From positions 1 through 31,410 of the forward strand of contig CAYQIT010000009.1 of NCBI GenBank assembly GCA_964417685.1: 31,410 nucleotides of DNA, read 5' to 3'. The notes under the pieces were generated by a model. The model was not told where the DNA came from. It ran no database searches and saw only the letters and a program-made list of their open reading frames with translations. The stretch is from CAJQGY01 sp964417685 (GTDB lineage: Bacteria; Pseudomonadota; Gammaproteobacteria; Magnimaribacterales; D2472). This document shows, piece by piece, positions 1 through 7,969 of the stretch (the first letter of the stretch is position 1; the number at the start of each line of letters is the position of its first letter). A program made the position numbers and the translations under genes.

Positions 1-459
1 TGTTTAATTTTTAGTAGACAAAATACTACTCCTTTAGAGCATGATCTTGATCAAATAGAAAATATTGAAAAAGGTGGTTATTTATTAAAAGCGAATGAAA
101 GCCCAAGCCTTTCTATAATTGCATCTGGAAGTGAAGTCCAGCTTGCTTTGGATGCTTCGGCAGAACTTCAAAAAAATGGAGTAGACGCCAATGTTGTATC
201 AATGCCATGCCTTGATGTTTTTTTAGAGCAGTCCGCTGAATATCAGAACTCAGTTCTTGGTAAGAATATGCCAACTCTTGTCGTTGAAATGGCACACCCA
301 GACTCATGGCATAAATTGTTAAATAAATCTGACAAGGTTCTTGGAATAGATTCTTTTGGTGAATCGGCTCCTGCTAAAGACTTGCTTGAACATTTTGGTT
401 TTACAGTATCAAATGTCGTCTCTATGGCGCAATCATTGTTAGATGAAAAGTCTAGTTGA
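1..459 (+). CDS. tkt: Transketolase, C-terminal part (truncated by window edge)
   Basis: The visible 152 residues are the C-terminal domain of transketolase, the thiamine-diphosphate enzyme that moves two-carbon units between sugar phosphates in the pentose phosphate pathway. The frame is open from base 1, so the start and the cofactor-binding and pyrimidine domains lie outside the window. Recognisable family features are LIFSRQ near the beginning, the segment SIIASGSEVQLALDA, which matches the conserved xSGSE motif of the third domain, and the terminal SFGESAPAKDLLEHFGFT. The gene overlaps pgk by 17 bases in another frame, which suggests translational coupling. The sugar-phosphate genes tkt, pgk and fba follow each other on one strand. 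Identity is secure; only the 5' end is missing. Confidence 0.95.
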   Translation, partial: CLIFSRQNTTPLEHDLDQIENIEKGGYLLKANESPSLSIIASGSEVQLALDASAELQKNGVDANVVSMPCLDVFLEQSAEYQNSVLGKNMPTLVVEMAHPDSWHKLLNKSDKVLGIDSFGESAPAKDLLEHFGFTVSNVVSMAQSLLDEKSS

Positions 460-1594
460 TATTGATATCTCTAATAAAAATTTAGTTGTTAGAGTTGATA
501 TGAATATCCCTATTAGGGATAAAAAAATTCAAGATCCAACAAGGATCAAAGCCTGCCTTCCAACTATCAATTATGCGCTAGAAAAAAATTGCAAACTGCT
601 ATTAATAAGCCATCTTGGCAGACCTACTGAGGGAGCTATAGAAGATAAATATTCCCTTGCACCTGTTTCAGAATATTTATCAGATATCTTAGATGAGCCA
701 GTGAGTTTAGAAACAGACATATCAAATACAGAGATTTTCAAATCTGGGCCCAGAGTTAAAATTCTTGAGAATATTAGATTTTACAAAGGAGAAAAGAATA
801 ACAGTTCTGAGCTTGGAAAAAGTCTTGGTCTTCTTGGTGATGTATATGTTTTCGATGCTTTTGGTACATCTCATAGAAAGCAAGCATCAACATATGAAGC
901 GATTATCCAGAGCAAAGAATCATGTGCAGGATTTTTGTTAAAAAATGAAGTGGAAGCATTAAATAAATCTCTTCAAAATCCGCCCAAGCCAAATATAGCA
1001 ATTATTGGCGGTGCCAAAGTCTCGTCTAAGCTAGGACTAATTAACAACCTAAAAGATAAAACAGATTTCATCATAGTTGGTGGCGGGATTACTAACACCT
1101 TTTTAAAGGCCTCTGGTCATGAAGTTGGATCGTCTCTTGTAGAGGATTCAATGTTAGATATTGCAAGAGAGATTCTTGAATCAGGTAAAGTGCTGTTGCC
1201 TTCAAGAGTAATAGTTTCATCAACATTCGATGGAGCTAATATTGCAGAAAAAAGTATAGATGAAATTTCAGCGAATGAAATGATCCTTGATCAGGCCCTA
1301 ACCGAAGACATGAAAGAGGCTATAAAAAAATCAAAACTCATTCTATGGAACGGCCCATTAGGTGTGTTTGAAAATGAAATTTTTTCGAAAGGAACAAGAG
1401 ATCTTGCAAAACACATATCAGAGTCTCAAGGCTTCTCGATAGCGGGAGGAGGCGAAACATTGAGCGCAATAAATACTTTCATAAATAAAGATGATGTGTC
1501 ATATTGTTCTACAGGTGGAGGGGCGTTTCTTGAGTTCATGGAAGGGAAAAAATTACCATCAATTGAGGCCTTAGAATCCAAATATTTAGACTAG
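443..1594 (+). CDS. pgk: Phosphoglycerate kinase
   Basis: Phosphoglycerate kinase interconverts 1,3-bisphosphoglycerate plus ADP with 3-phosphoglycerate plus ATP in glycolysis and gluconeogenesis, in the cytoplasm. The 383-residue length is normal. Visible motifs in order are VRVDMNIP near the N-terminus (usually VRVDFNVP), SHLGRP, LENIRFYKGE, FGTSHR (usually FGTAHR), GGAKVSSK, GPLGVFE, and the nucleotide-site GGGETLSA followed by STGGGAFLEFMEGKKLP. The chosen ATG lies inside the last codons of tkt and gives the N-terminus expected for the family. Eleven bases separate it from the aldolase gene, so tkt-pgk-fba is probably one operon. No glyceraldehyde-3-phosphate dehydrogenase gene lies between tkt and pgk, although that is common in related bacteria. 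Confidence 0.97.
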   Translation: MKSLVDIDISNKNLVVRVDMNIPIRDKKIQDPTRIKACLPTINYALEKNCKLLLISHLGRPTEGAIEDKYSLAPVSEYLSDILDEPVSLETDISNTEIFKSGPRVKILENIRFYKGEKNNSSELGKSLGLLGDVYVFDAFGTSHRKQASTYEAIIQSKESCAGFLLKNEVEALNKSLQNPPKPNIAIIGGAKVSSKLGLINNLKDKTDFIIVGGGITNTFLKASGHEVGSSLVEDSMLDIAREILESGKVLLPSRVIVSSTFDGANIAEKSIDEISANEMILDQALTEDMKEAIKKSKLILWNGPLGVFENEIFSKGTRDLAKHISESQGFSIAGGGETLSAINTFINKDDVSYCSTGGGAFLEFMEGKKLPSIEALESKYLD

Positions 1595-1604
1595 GAGATC
1601 AAAA

Positions 1605-2618
1605 ATGAAACTTAATGGTGTAGAAGAAATTGCTTCATATATTGTTTCAGACGGCAAGGGGATTTTGGCGGCTGACGAGAGTAATCCAACTTGTGGAAAA
1701 CGCTTTGATACTATTGGGGTTGAGTCAACTGAATCAAATAGGCGTGACTATAGGGAGATGCTTTTTAGGGCCTCTGGAATTGAGGGTAACATTGGCGGCG
1801 TTATACTGTTTGATGAAACCATTCGACAACAATCTGACGATGGAACAAAACTTGTTGATATTATGAATGCTGCAGGAGCTCTCCCTGGAATCAAGGTTGA
1901 TAAAGGTTTGGTTTCATTGCATGAAGGTTCCGATGAAGTAATTACCCAGGGCTTAGATGGTCTAAATGAGAGACTTGCTGAATATGTTGAGCTTGGAGCA
2001 AAGTTTACAAAATGGCGAGCTGTCATAAAAATAGGCTCAGGCATGCCAACCGAAGAATGCATAAATGGCAATGCTGATGCTTTAGCACAATATGCAAAAT
2101 TGGCACAGAATCATGGCCTGGTTCCAATTGTCGAGCCAGAAGTTCTTATGGATGGCAATCATTCAATAAACGAATGTTTTAATGCATCAGCTAACGCCCT
2201 TTCAAGTTTATTTAATTCTTTAAAGATGCATGAGGTAAATCTTAAAGGCGTTTTACTTAAACCAAGCATGGTAACTGCAGGCTCATTAGCAGAAACGCAG
2301 GCAAGTCCCCAAGAGGTTGCTGAACTTACTATTAAGTGCCTTAAAGAAAATGTTCCATCTGAAGTTCCAGGAATCACTTTTCTTTCTGGAGGCCAAACCG
2401 AAATCCAAGCAACAGAACACTTAGATCTTATGAATAAAATTGGAGGCTTTGATTGGAAATTAAGTTTTTCTTACGGAAGAGCATTACAAGCAGGAGCCCT
2501 TAAGGCTTGGTCAGGAAAGCCTGAAAATAAATTTATAGCCCAAGATGTGCTCTCACATAGAGCTAAGATGAATAAATTAGCTGCTCTTGGTGAGTGGAAT
2601 AGTGAGCTTGAATACTGA
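1605..2618 (+). CDS. fba: Class I fructose-bisphosphate aldolase
   Basis: This cytoplasmic enzyme cleaves or forms fructose-1,6-bisphosphate. The sequence is of the plant/animal class I (Schiff-base) type rather than the zinc-dependent class II type: GKGILAADES near residue 20, FTKWRAV around residues 134-140 with the phosphate-site lysine, and LLKPSMVTAG with the probable Schiff-base Lys219. The length of 337 residues fits the family. An AGGAG sequence lies about seven bases before the ATG, so this start is well supported. The gene follows pgk closely and is probably co-transcribed with it. A class I enzyme next to pgk, where many gammaproteobacteria carry class II, is mildly unusual. Paralogues cannot be excluded outside the window. 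Confidence 0.95.
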   Translation: MKLNGVEEIASYIVSDGKGILAADESNPTCGKRFDTIGVESTESNRRDYREMLFRASGIEGNIGGVILFDETIRQQSDDGTKLVDIMNAAGALPGIKVDKGLVSLHEGSDEVITQGLDGLNERLAEYVELGAKFTKWRAVIKIGSGMPTEECINGNADALAQYAKLAQNHGLVPIVEPEVLMDGNHSINECFNASANALSSLFNSLKMHEVNLKGVLLKPSMVTAGSLAETQASPQEVAELTIKCLKENVPSEVPGITFLSGGQTEIQATEHLDLMNKIGGFDWKLSFSYGRALQAGALKAWSGKPENKFIAQDVLSHRAKMNKLAALGEWNSELEY

Positions 2619-2654
2619 ATTTATAAGAATTTAACCCATTTTTCGGAGAATTTG

Positions 2655-3242
2655 ATGGAAATTAAGCACATATCAGTATTTTGTGGTGCACACAAGGGCA
2701 ATAATCCACAATATGAGGATGACGCAAAGACCGTTGCCAAACTAATAGCTGAGAACGGAGCGCATGTTGTATTTGGTGGAGGCAATGTTGGCCTTATGAA
2801 GGTTGTATCTGACACTGCCCTTGATCATGGAGCCGAGGCGCTAGGCATCTCATTAAGGTCTTTATATGAATTAGAATTAGTCAACCCAAGAATTGATGAA
2901 GTTGTTGTTGCTGAAACTCTGCTAGATAGAAAAGATGTTTTTATGGATAGATCCGATGCATTCATAGTTCTTCCTGGAGGCGTTGGGTCATTAGATGAAC
3001 TTGCAGAAGTTATGGCAAGCAATCAGCTTGGAATTATCAACAAGCCAGTGGGTATTTTAAACACAGCAGGTTATTACGATCATCTTCTTGCGTGGATGAA
3101 GAAAGCAGTAGATGAGGGTTTCATAACTAAAGCAAATTTTGATGACTTAATAATTGCCGACAACCCAAAGGATCTCATTGATGGTATTTTTGCCAACAAA
3201 AGGCCGTCTGATTCCGATTGGACAAACAGGCTTGGCTTATAA
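2655..3242 (+). CDS. LOG-family 5'-monophosphate phosphoribohydrolase (TIGR00730 type)
   Basis: The 195-residue product belongs to the LOG/lysine decarboxylase-like Rossmann family, whose characterised members hydrolyse nucleoside or cytokinin-riboside 5'-monophosphates to base plus ribose phosphate. It carries VFCGAH at the N-terminus, FGGGNVGLM around residue 40, and the signature PGGVGSLDELAEVM near residue 108. The physiological substrate in bacteria of this type is uncertain; nucleotide salvage is the conservative reading. I chose ATG 2655, six bases after GGAG, over a TTG codon directly in front of it. The gene follows the aldolase on the same strand and abuts the convergent tatC with no spacer and no visible terminator. 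Confidence 0.85.
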   Translation: MEIKHISVFCGAHKGNNPQYEDDAKTVAKLIAENGAHVVFGGGNVGLMKVVSDTALDHGAEALGISLRSLYELELVNPRIDEVVVAETLLDRKDVFMDRSDAFIVLPGGVGSLDELAEVMASNQLGIINKPVGILNTAGYYDHLLAWMKKAVDEGFITKANFDDLIIADNPKDLIDGIFANKRPSDSDWTNRLGL

Positions 3243-3962
3243 CTATTTATCTTTACTAATAAGAAGGCCTAATTCAAATAGAATCCACATTGGAATTGCT
3301 AAAAACAATTGTGAAAAAATATCAGGCGGCGTGAGAAGCATGCCTAAAACAAAAAACAATAAAATCAGATAAGGTCGTGAGTTTGCTAGCGAAGATTTTT
3401 TGGTTATTCCTGCGCTGACTATTAAATATGTGGCTATAGGCATTTCAAACGCTATACCAAATGCAAAAATTAATTTAATTACAAAGCTCAAATACTGTGA
3501 AATATCTGTCATAACAACCACAGAGTCTGGAGCTATGCCTATGAAAAAAGTAAAAATTATTGGACAAACAATAAAATAAGCAAAACAGGCTCCAAGAACA
3601 AATAATGCGACAGTAGACAGCATTAATGGACCAGCGAATTTCTTTTCATTCGCATAAAGTCCAGGAGAGATAAACATCCAAATCTCATAAAAGAAATATG
3701 GCATAACAACCAATGCTGCTGAAAATATAAGTAGCTTGAAAGGCGCCATAAATGGTGAGGTTACTTGGGTAGCAATCATAGAGCTTCCCTCAGGCAGAGT
3801 GTTAATCAAAGGACTTGCTATAAAATTATAAATTTCAGATGCAAAGGGCGCGCCTATTAGAATAGCTACACCTAATAAAATGACGACTCTTATAAGCCTT
3901 TTCCGAAGCTCTATAAGATGTGATGAAACATTCTCGTTAGTCACTTTTATTTTTATCTCCAT
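3243..3962 (-). CDS. tatC: Sec-independent translocase subunit TatC
   Basis: TatC is the multi-spanning inner-membrane core of the twin-arginine translocase and binds the signal peptides of folded substrates. The 239-residue protein starts with the cytoplasmic segment containing SSHLIELRKRL, which precedes the first membrane helix, and continues with the conserved periplasmic stretch PEGSSMIATQVTSPFMAPFK. Six hydrophobic helices can be traced, with FGIAFEMP in the fourth-fifth region. The ATG overlaps the end of tatB by 26 bases; a GTG six codons later is an alternative start. It is the last gene of the rsgA-ubiE-ubiJ-ubiB-tatABC run and meets the LOG-family gene end to end. Confidence 0.95.
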   Translation of the reverse strand: MEIKIKVTNENVSSHLIELRKRLIRVVILLGVAILIGAPFASEIYNFIASPLINTLPEGSSMIATQVTSPFMAPFKLLIFSAALVVMPYFFYEIWMFISPGLYANEKKFAGPLMLSTVALFVLGACFAYFIVCPIIFTFFIGIAPDSVVVMTDISQYLSFVIKLIFAFGIAFEMPIATYLIVSAGITKKSSLANSRPYLILLFFVLGMLLTPPDIFSQLFLAIPMWILFELGLLISKDK

Positions 3963-4185
3963 TCAAATCAAGCTCTTCCATGCGCATTTCATTGAATACA
4001 TCTTTCTTTATTTCCTCAGTGCCAATTTCAGCCTCCAAATCATTTTTGAATTTTGATACTTGCTTTTGGATTCTTTTATAAATTTTGATTACAAATTTAA
4101 TAACTGTTGGCAATCTCGACGGACCAATGACAAAAAGCCCAACAACCAATATAAAAATAATTTCTAAAAAACCTATTTGAAACAA
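3937..4185 (-). CDS. tatB: Sec-independent translocase subunit TatB
   Basis: TatB is a single-span inner-membrane protein that forms the Tat substrate receptor with TatC. The 82 residues show the typical N-terminal helix with GFLEIIFILVVGLFVIGPSRLP, the hinge GPSRLP, and an amphipathic charged helix after it. The start codon is TTG, only two bases after the tatA stop. No ATG fits, and the resulting MFQIGF N-terminus matches the family pattern. No good Shine-Dalgarno sequence is visible, so translation is probably coupled to tatA. The gene overlaps tatC by 26 bases. It is shorter than many TatB proteins because the acidic C-terminal tail is reduced. Confidence 0.92.
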   Translation of the reverse strand: MFQIGFLEIIFILVVGLFVIGPSRLPTVIKFVIKIYKRIQKQVSKFKNDLEAEIGTEEIKKDVFNEMRMEELDLNGDKNKSD

Positions 4186-4187
4186 AG

Positions 4188-4340
4188 TTATTCTTCTTTT
4201 TCTGAATCTTCTTTAATGCCTTCTTTAAAGCCTTTTACAGCTCCTCCGAGGTCAGAACCGATATTTTTTAATTTACGAGTGCCAAATATAAGACCCACGA
4301 TAAGAAGTATAATTATTAGTTCTTGCCATCCAAAACCCAT
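4188..4340 (-). CDS. tatA: Sec-independent translocase subunit TatA (50 residues)
   Basis: This short gene encodes the pore-forming component of the Tat translocase. Translation from ATG 4340 gives 50 residues beginning MGFGWQELIIILLIVGLIFG, a single membrane helix, followed by TRKLKNIGSDLGGAVKGFKE, the amphipathic helix with the conserved LGGAVKGFK motif, and a short acidic tail. An AGGAG sequence lies six or seven bases upstream, so this is one of the clearly Shine-Dalgarno-led starts of the cluster. It stands between ubiB and tatB, as in many gammaproteobacteria. The tail is shorter than in E. coli TatA, but the family assignment is firm. Confidence 0.93.
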   Translation of the reverse strand: MGFGWQELIIILLIVGLIFGTRKLKNIGSDLGGAVKGFKEGIKEDSEKEE

Positions 4341-4354
4341 AGGGTGCTCCTAAA

Positions 4355-5836
4355 TTATTTTGAAAAAATTATCAAAATAGTTGTGACTATTATAGCAATT
4401 CCTATTAGCCTTATGATTAATTTTTCTTTTTCTAGTCTCGCTTCCATAATCTTGATCAATTGAGCATTTTCTTTCCTATGGTGAGAATGATTGCTTAACT
4501 CATCCAATGCATCAAACAGCATTTTTGGAACCTCAGATGTTTTTATCAAAATATCTTCTTTATTTTCAATAAGAAACTCTTTTAATTTTTGAGGACTAAA
4601 CTGTTCTGCTAGCCATCTATCTAAGTATGGTTCCGCAATGCCCCAGAAATCTAGTTCAGGATAAATTTGTCTTCCCATTCCCTCTATATGAATTAGTGTT
4701 TTTTGCAATAACACCAGAGACGGTTGAATAGATAGGCCAAAGGGTCTTGTGCTTTGAAATAGATATAGCAACAACTTGCCAAACTCAATCTCAGAGAGCG
4801 GCTTTTCAAAAATTGGTTCGCAGCAGGCCCTGAGAGTATTTTCAAGATCTATCTTATTTGAAGATGAGTCTACCCAGCCTGATGAGATAAATAACTCTGC
4901 CAAGGATTGATAGTTTTGTTTTAGAACTGATTGAAGCATTCTTGCAAGCACATACCTTTCTTCGTTTGTAAGGGAGCCCGATATGGCACAATCTATTGCA
5001 ATATATCCTGGGTTATTAGGATCTGATTTAGATACAAAGATATTACCAGGATGCATGTCAGCATGGAAAAAGTTATCTCTGAAAACTTGATTTAAAAAGA
5101 TCATTACACCATTTTCTGCAAGCTTCTTTTTATCAATACCAAAACCCTCTATCTGTTTTATATCAGTGCATGGGATTCCATCAATTTTTTCTGAGACCAT
5201 TACCTTAGAGGTAGTTAAATCCCAAAATACTTCAGGGATATAGAGCTCTTTTGAATCAATAAAGTTTTTTCTTGTGAGGTTGCTATTTGAAGCCTCTAAT
5301 CGAAGATCCAATTCTCTAAGGATTGTTGATTCATAATCTTTTACAATTTCAATTGGCTTAAGCCTATCTGATTCTTTGTATAAGTATTTTGTTAATCTTG
5401 CTGCAGCTTTTAAAGCTCTAAGGTTTCTTTTAACGTCTCTCTCTATATTAGGCCTTAGCACTTTTATAACGACTTCTTTTCCATTCTTAAGTGTTGCCTC
5501 ATGTACTTGCGCAAGAGAAGCGGCAGCTAGTGGCTCCTCTTCAAAGCTTAGAAATAAATTATCAACAGTATCGCCTAATTCTTTCTTTACAATCTGTTTA
5601 AGTTGCTCAACAGCAAATGGCTTACAATTATCTGTTAAAGACTGCAGATCTTTTGCGGTGGCGTGATCTAAAATATCTGTTCTTGTTGATAACAACTGGC
5701 CGAATTTTATAAATATTGGCCCTAGCGATTGAAGATATTCAACAGCCTTTTTGCCATTTGGAGAAAAGAACATTTTATTTCTAATACCCAATACTCCTAT
5801 TCTAAGGAGCTCATATATCAAAATAATAAAATTCAT
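4355..5836 (-). CDS. ubiB: Ubiquinone biosynthesis kinase-like protein UbiB
   Basis: UbiB is an ABC1/ADCK-family atypical kinase-like ATPase needed for aerobic ubiquinone synthesis, probably helping to extract or deliver membrane-bound precursors. The 493-residue sequence has the family's KxGQ motif (IKFGQ, residues 43-47), the alanine-rich nucleotide loop AAASLAQVHEA, the lysine-containing VVIKVLRP, and the catalytic-like FHADMHPGNIFV. A hydrophobic C-terminal segment, IRLIGIAIIVTTILIIF, is a probable membrane anchor. It is somewhat shorter than E. coli UbiB. The start overlaps the ubiJ stop by four bases (ATGA arrangement), pointing to translational coupling within ubiE-ubiJ-ubiB. Confidence 0.95.
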   Translation of the reverse strand: MNFIILIYELLRIGVLGIRNKMFFSPNGKKAVEYLQSLGPIFIKFGQLLSTRTDILDHATAKDLQSLTDNCKPFAVEQLKQIVKKELGDTVDNLFLSFEEEPLAAASLAQVHEATLKNGKEVVIKVLRPNIERDVKRNLRALKAAARLTKYLYKESDRLKPIEIVKDYESTILRELDLRLEASNSNLTRKNFIDSKELYIPEVFWDLTTSKVMVSEKIDGIPCTDIKQIEGFGIDKKKLAENGVMIFLNQVFRDNFFHADMHPGNIFVSKSDPNNPGYIAIDCAISGSLTNEERYVLARMLQSVLKQNYQSLAELFISSGWVDSSSNKIDLENTLRACCEPIFEKPLSEIEFGKLLLYLFQSTRPFGLSIQPSLVLLQKTLIHIEGMGRQIYPELDFWGIAEPYLDRWLAEQFSPQKLKEFLIENKEDILIKTSEVPKMLFDALDELSNHSHHRKENAQLIKIMEARLEKEKLIIRLIGIAIIVTTILIIFSK

Positions 5837-6345
5837 ATCGTTTTTTCCATTTCCAATCTATCTACTCTAATACTAAGCTCTCTCAGCTTTGAATGAACAA
5901 AGTCAGGTCTGTTATCAGGCTTTTTTTCTAAAGCTTTTATTGATTTATATACTTGTGATGAAGCAAAAGCAGCATAACTTCCTAAGTACTTTTCTGTTAA
6001 ATAAATTAAATCAACTTCAGATTTAATCACCAAGCCTAAGAAGACTATAGCAATTTCTTCGTCTCCAATAATCATTTGTTTATTTATCTTTTCTTTAAGT
6101 AATAGTTCTAATAAATCTTTTGATGACGCTTTGATGAAGAATTGAGGGCTGTCGATTTTTGAGAAGCTTACCTCTTTTTTATTGATATCGATATCAAAAA
6201 ATAGCTCTTTATGTTTATCAATCTGCAGGCCAAATTTAATTGGATATAGTTCATTTAAAGAAGCACGAGTATTAGGAGAAGACTCCTCAAGATCTTGAAG
6301 GATTTTTGATACAGAGTTGCTTAGGCTATTTTTTATCAGCGACAT
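5833..6345 (-). CDS. ubiJ: Ubiquinone biosynthesis accessory factor UbiJ
   Basis: UbiJ is an SCP2-domain lipid-binding protein that supports the soluble ubiquinone-biosynthesis metabolon. Sequence similarity in this family is weak, and the call rests partly on position between ubiE and ubiB, where UbiJ is found in gammaproteobacteria. The 170 residues contain an SCP2-like region (roughly residues 20-110, including FFIKASSKDLLELLL and an acidic GDEEIAIVFLGLV segment). The C-terminus, with KLRELSIRVDRLEMEK, looks like a short coiled coil, as known for UbiJ. ATG 6345 is preferred to a TTG three codons earlier. The gene overlaps ubiE by 20 bases and ubiB by four. Confidence 0.85.
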   Translation of the reverse strand: MSLIKNSLSNSVSKILQDLEESSPNTRASLNELYPIKFGLQIDKHKELFFDIDINKKEVSFSKIDSPQFFIKASSKDLLELLLKEKINKQMIIGDEEIAIVFLGLVIKSEVDLIYLTEKYLGSYAAFASSQVYKSIKALEKKPDNRPDFVHSKLRELSIRVDRLEMEKTI

Positions 6346-7066
6346 GTATTGCAACTATTCCATTTAATAAATTATAAAATTTACAACTTAAAAAGCCTGA
6401 ATTAAGTATTAAGCCCTTTAGCTCCTCTTGATCAGGATGCATTCTTATAGACTCTGCTAAATATTGATAGCTATCACTATCTTTTGCAAGAATAGACCCT
6501 AGCTTAGGCAGTATATTGAAAGAGTACCAATCATAAATTTTTGAAAAAGTTTTATTTTTTGGTTTTGAAAACTCTAGTACTAATAACTTGCCATCATCTT
6601 TGAGGCACCTTTGCATTTCTTTAAGCCCATTACTTTTGTTTGTAAAATTCCTTAAACCAAACCCAATAGTTATAATGTCAAAAGCATTATCTTCAAAAGG
6701 CAAAGCCTCTCCATTTAGCTGACAAAAGTGCGTATTCTTAGCAAAGCTCTCATTTATAGACCTATCTCTCCCCTCGCTAAGCATTTCCATATTAATATCT
6801 GTCATAAATACTTCGCATGTTGGATGATCTTGAGAAATTAATTTCGTAATATCGCCAGTACCACTCGCAATATCTAGGACCTTGCTATTTTCAGAAATCT
6901 CAGCAAGCTCAACCATTATCTTTTTCCAAAGCCTGTGCATGCCCATTGACATTGCATCATTCATAACATCATAGCTTTCAGCGACTGACGAAAATACACC
7001 TCTTACATGCTTTTGTTTATCTTCCTCATTTACTTCTTTAAAACCAAAATGCGTTTTATTGCTCAC
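6326..7066 (-). CDS. ubiE: Bifunctional demethylmenaquinone/2-polyprenyl-benzoquinol C-methyltransferase UbiE
   Basis: UbiE is an S-adenosylmethionine-dependent C-methyltransferase of ubiquinone (and menaquinone, where present) synthesis. The 246-residue length is typical. Signature features are VFSSVAESYDVMNDAMSMGM near residue 25, the SAM-binding VLDIASGTGDITKL around residue 65, and the family signature with ITIGFGLRNFTNK followed by LKEMQRCLKDDGKLLVLEFS. The start overlaps the end of rsgA by 11 bases. It heads the ubiE-ubiJ-ubiB block, followed by the tat genes on the same strand, so quinone synthesis and protein export are probably expressed from one transcript with rsgA. Confidence 0.96.
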   Translation of the reverse strand: MSNKTHFGFKEVNEEDKQKHVRGVFSSVAESYDVMNDAMSMGMHRLWKKIMVELAEISENSKVLDIASGTGDITKLISQDHPTCEVFMTDINMEMLSEGRDRSINESFAKNTHFCQLNGEALPFEDNAFDIITIGFGLRNFTNKSNGLKEMQRCLKDDGKLLVLEFSKPKNKTFSKIYDWYSFNILPKLGSILAKDSDSYQYLAESIRMHPDQEELKGLILNSGFLSCKFYNLLNGIVAIHVADKK

Positions 7067-7928
7067 CTAATTCCTCATCTCTAAATTTAATAAAGTTATT
7101 GTATCTTGTCGGATATATTTTATGTATTTTTACTTCTTCAATGACTGCACATCCCTCATCATTCAAATGCTTGCAATTTCTGAATTTACAATTTTCTGAT
7201 GCGGCATATATCTCTTCAAAGCCCTTTATTATTTCTTCTCTATCCCAGCCGTCTATTGGCAGATCTCTAACTCCGGGAGAATCAATTATTTTGGTATTCT
7301 TTTCAAGTTCATACATTGTTGAGATAGATGTTGTATGCACTCCCTGATTGTTGGAAAGCTCACTTGTTTTGATTAATTTTCCAGTAAGAGATGAGGTAAG
7401 GGTTGATTTGCCGGCACCAGAATTTCCAACAAACATTACACTTTTATCATTAATGTAACTTTTGAGATTATCTAAATTTTTATTATTTTTTGCTGAAACT
7501 TTTAAAATATCTATTTCTAAAGCTTCATAGATTTTTATCTTATTAAGAAAATCTTCGCTAAGATCTAAGTCAGTTTTATTAATAATAATAAATGGATTAA
7601 TTTTTGATAAAAGCGAAGTAAGTAGCCACTTATCAATGAATTCTGTTGATGTTTTTGGTTCGCATGTAACCAAAATACCAATATTAGTAATATTTGCCGC
7701 AATAGTTTTATCTTTTTGTTTAGCTTTACGAGAAAGGGCCGAGAGCCTTTTTTCTCTAGATACTATTATTGCTTTGTCTTCCTTGCTATCGCCAACTTTT
7801 TGAATTGTTACTTTATCACCAACAACAACATCTTTTATAGCAAAACATGGTATGAGTTCGCCTTTAACATTTACCAAACAGGTGTTTGTGTAAAACTCTA
7901 CAACATATCCAGTTTGAACTTTTTTCAT
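7056..7928 (-). CDS. rsgA: Small-subunit ribosome biogenesis GTPase RsgA
   Basis: RsgA is a circularly permuted GTPase acting late in 30S subunit maturation. The permuted motif order is visible: G4 as NKTD at residues 117-120, then G1 GNSGAGKST at 168-176, the GVHTT switch region, and G3 as DSPGVRDL. The N-terminal part forms the OB-fold region, and the C-terminus carries the zinc-binding CKFRNCKHLNDEGCAV knuckle. ATG 7928, giving 290 residues, is chosen because upstream codons encode a hydrophobic stretch foreign to the family. The protein lacks the longer N-terminal extension of E. coli RsgA. It is divergent from orn with about 41 bases between, an arrangement common in this class. Confidence 0.93.
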   Translation of the reverse strand: MKKVQTGYVVEFYTNTCLVNVKGELIPCFAIKDVVVGDKVTIQKVGDSKEDKAIIVSREKRLSALSRKAKQKDKTIAANITNIGILVTCEPKTSTEFIDKWLLTSLLSKINPFIIINKTDLDLSEDFLNKIKIYEALEIDILKVSAKNNKNLDNLKSYINDKSVMFVGNSGAGKSTLTSSLTGKLIKTSELSNNQGVHTTSISTMYELEKNTKIIDSPGVRDLPIDGWDREEIIKGFEEIYAASENCKFRNCKHLNDEGCAVIEEVKIHKIYPTRYNNFIKFRDEELGEQ

Positions 7929-7969
7929 ATAAAGCACAAAATACACCAAAGGAGCAAATATAAAAAGGC

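Noticed and set aside
443..459. The tkt/pgk overlap as a possible frameshift
   Set aside because: Both proteins have complete, family-typical ends; a 17-base overlap is an ordinary coupling arrangement.
1748..2071. Minus-strand open frame of 107 codons inside the aldolase gene
   Set aside because: It is an antisense shadow of a well-supported gene, with serine/proline-rich composition typical of reverse-frame reading and no recognisable domain.
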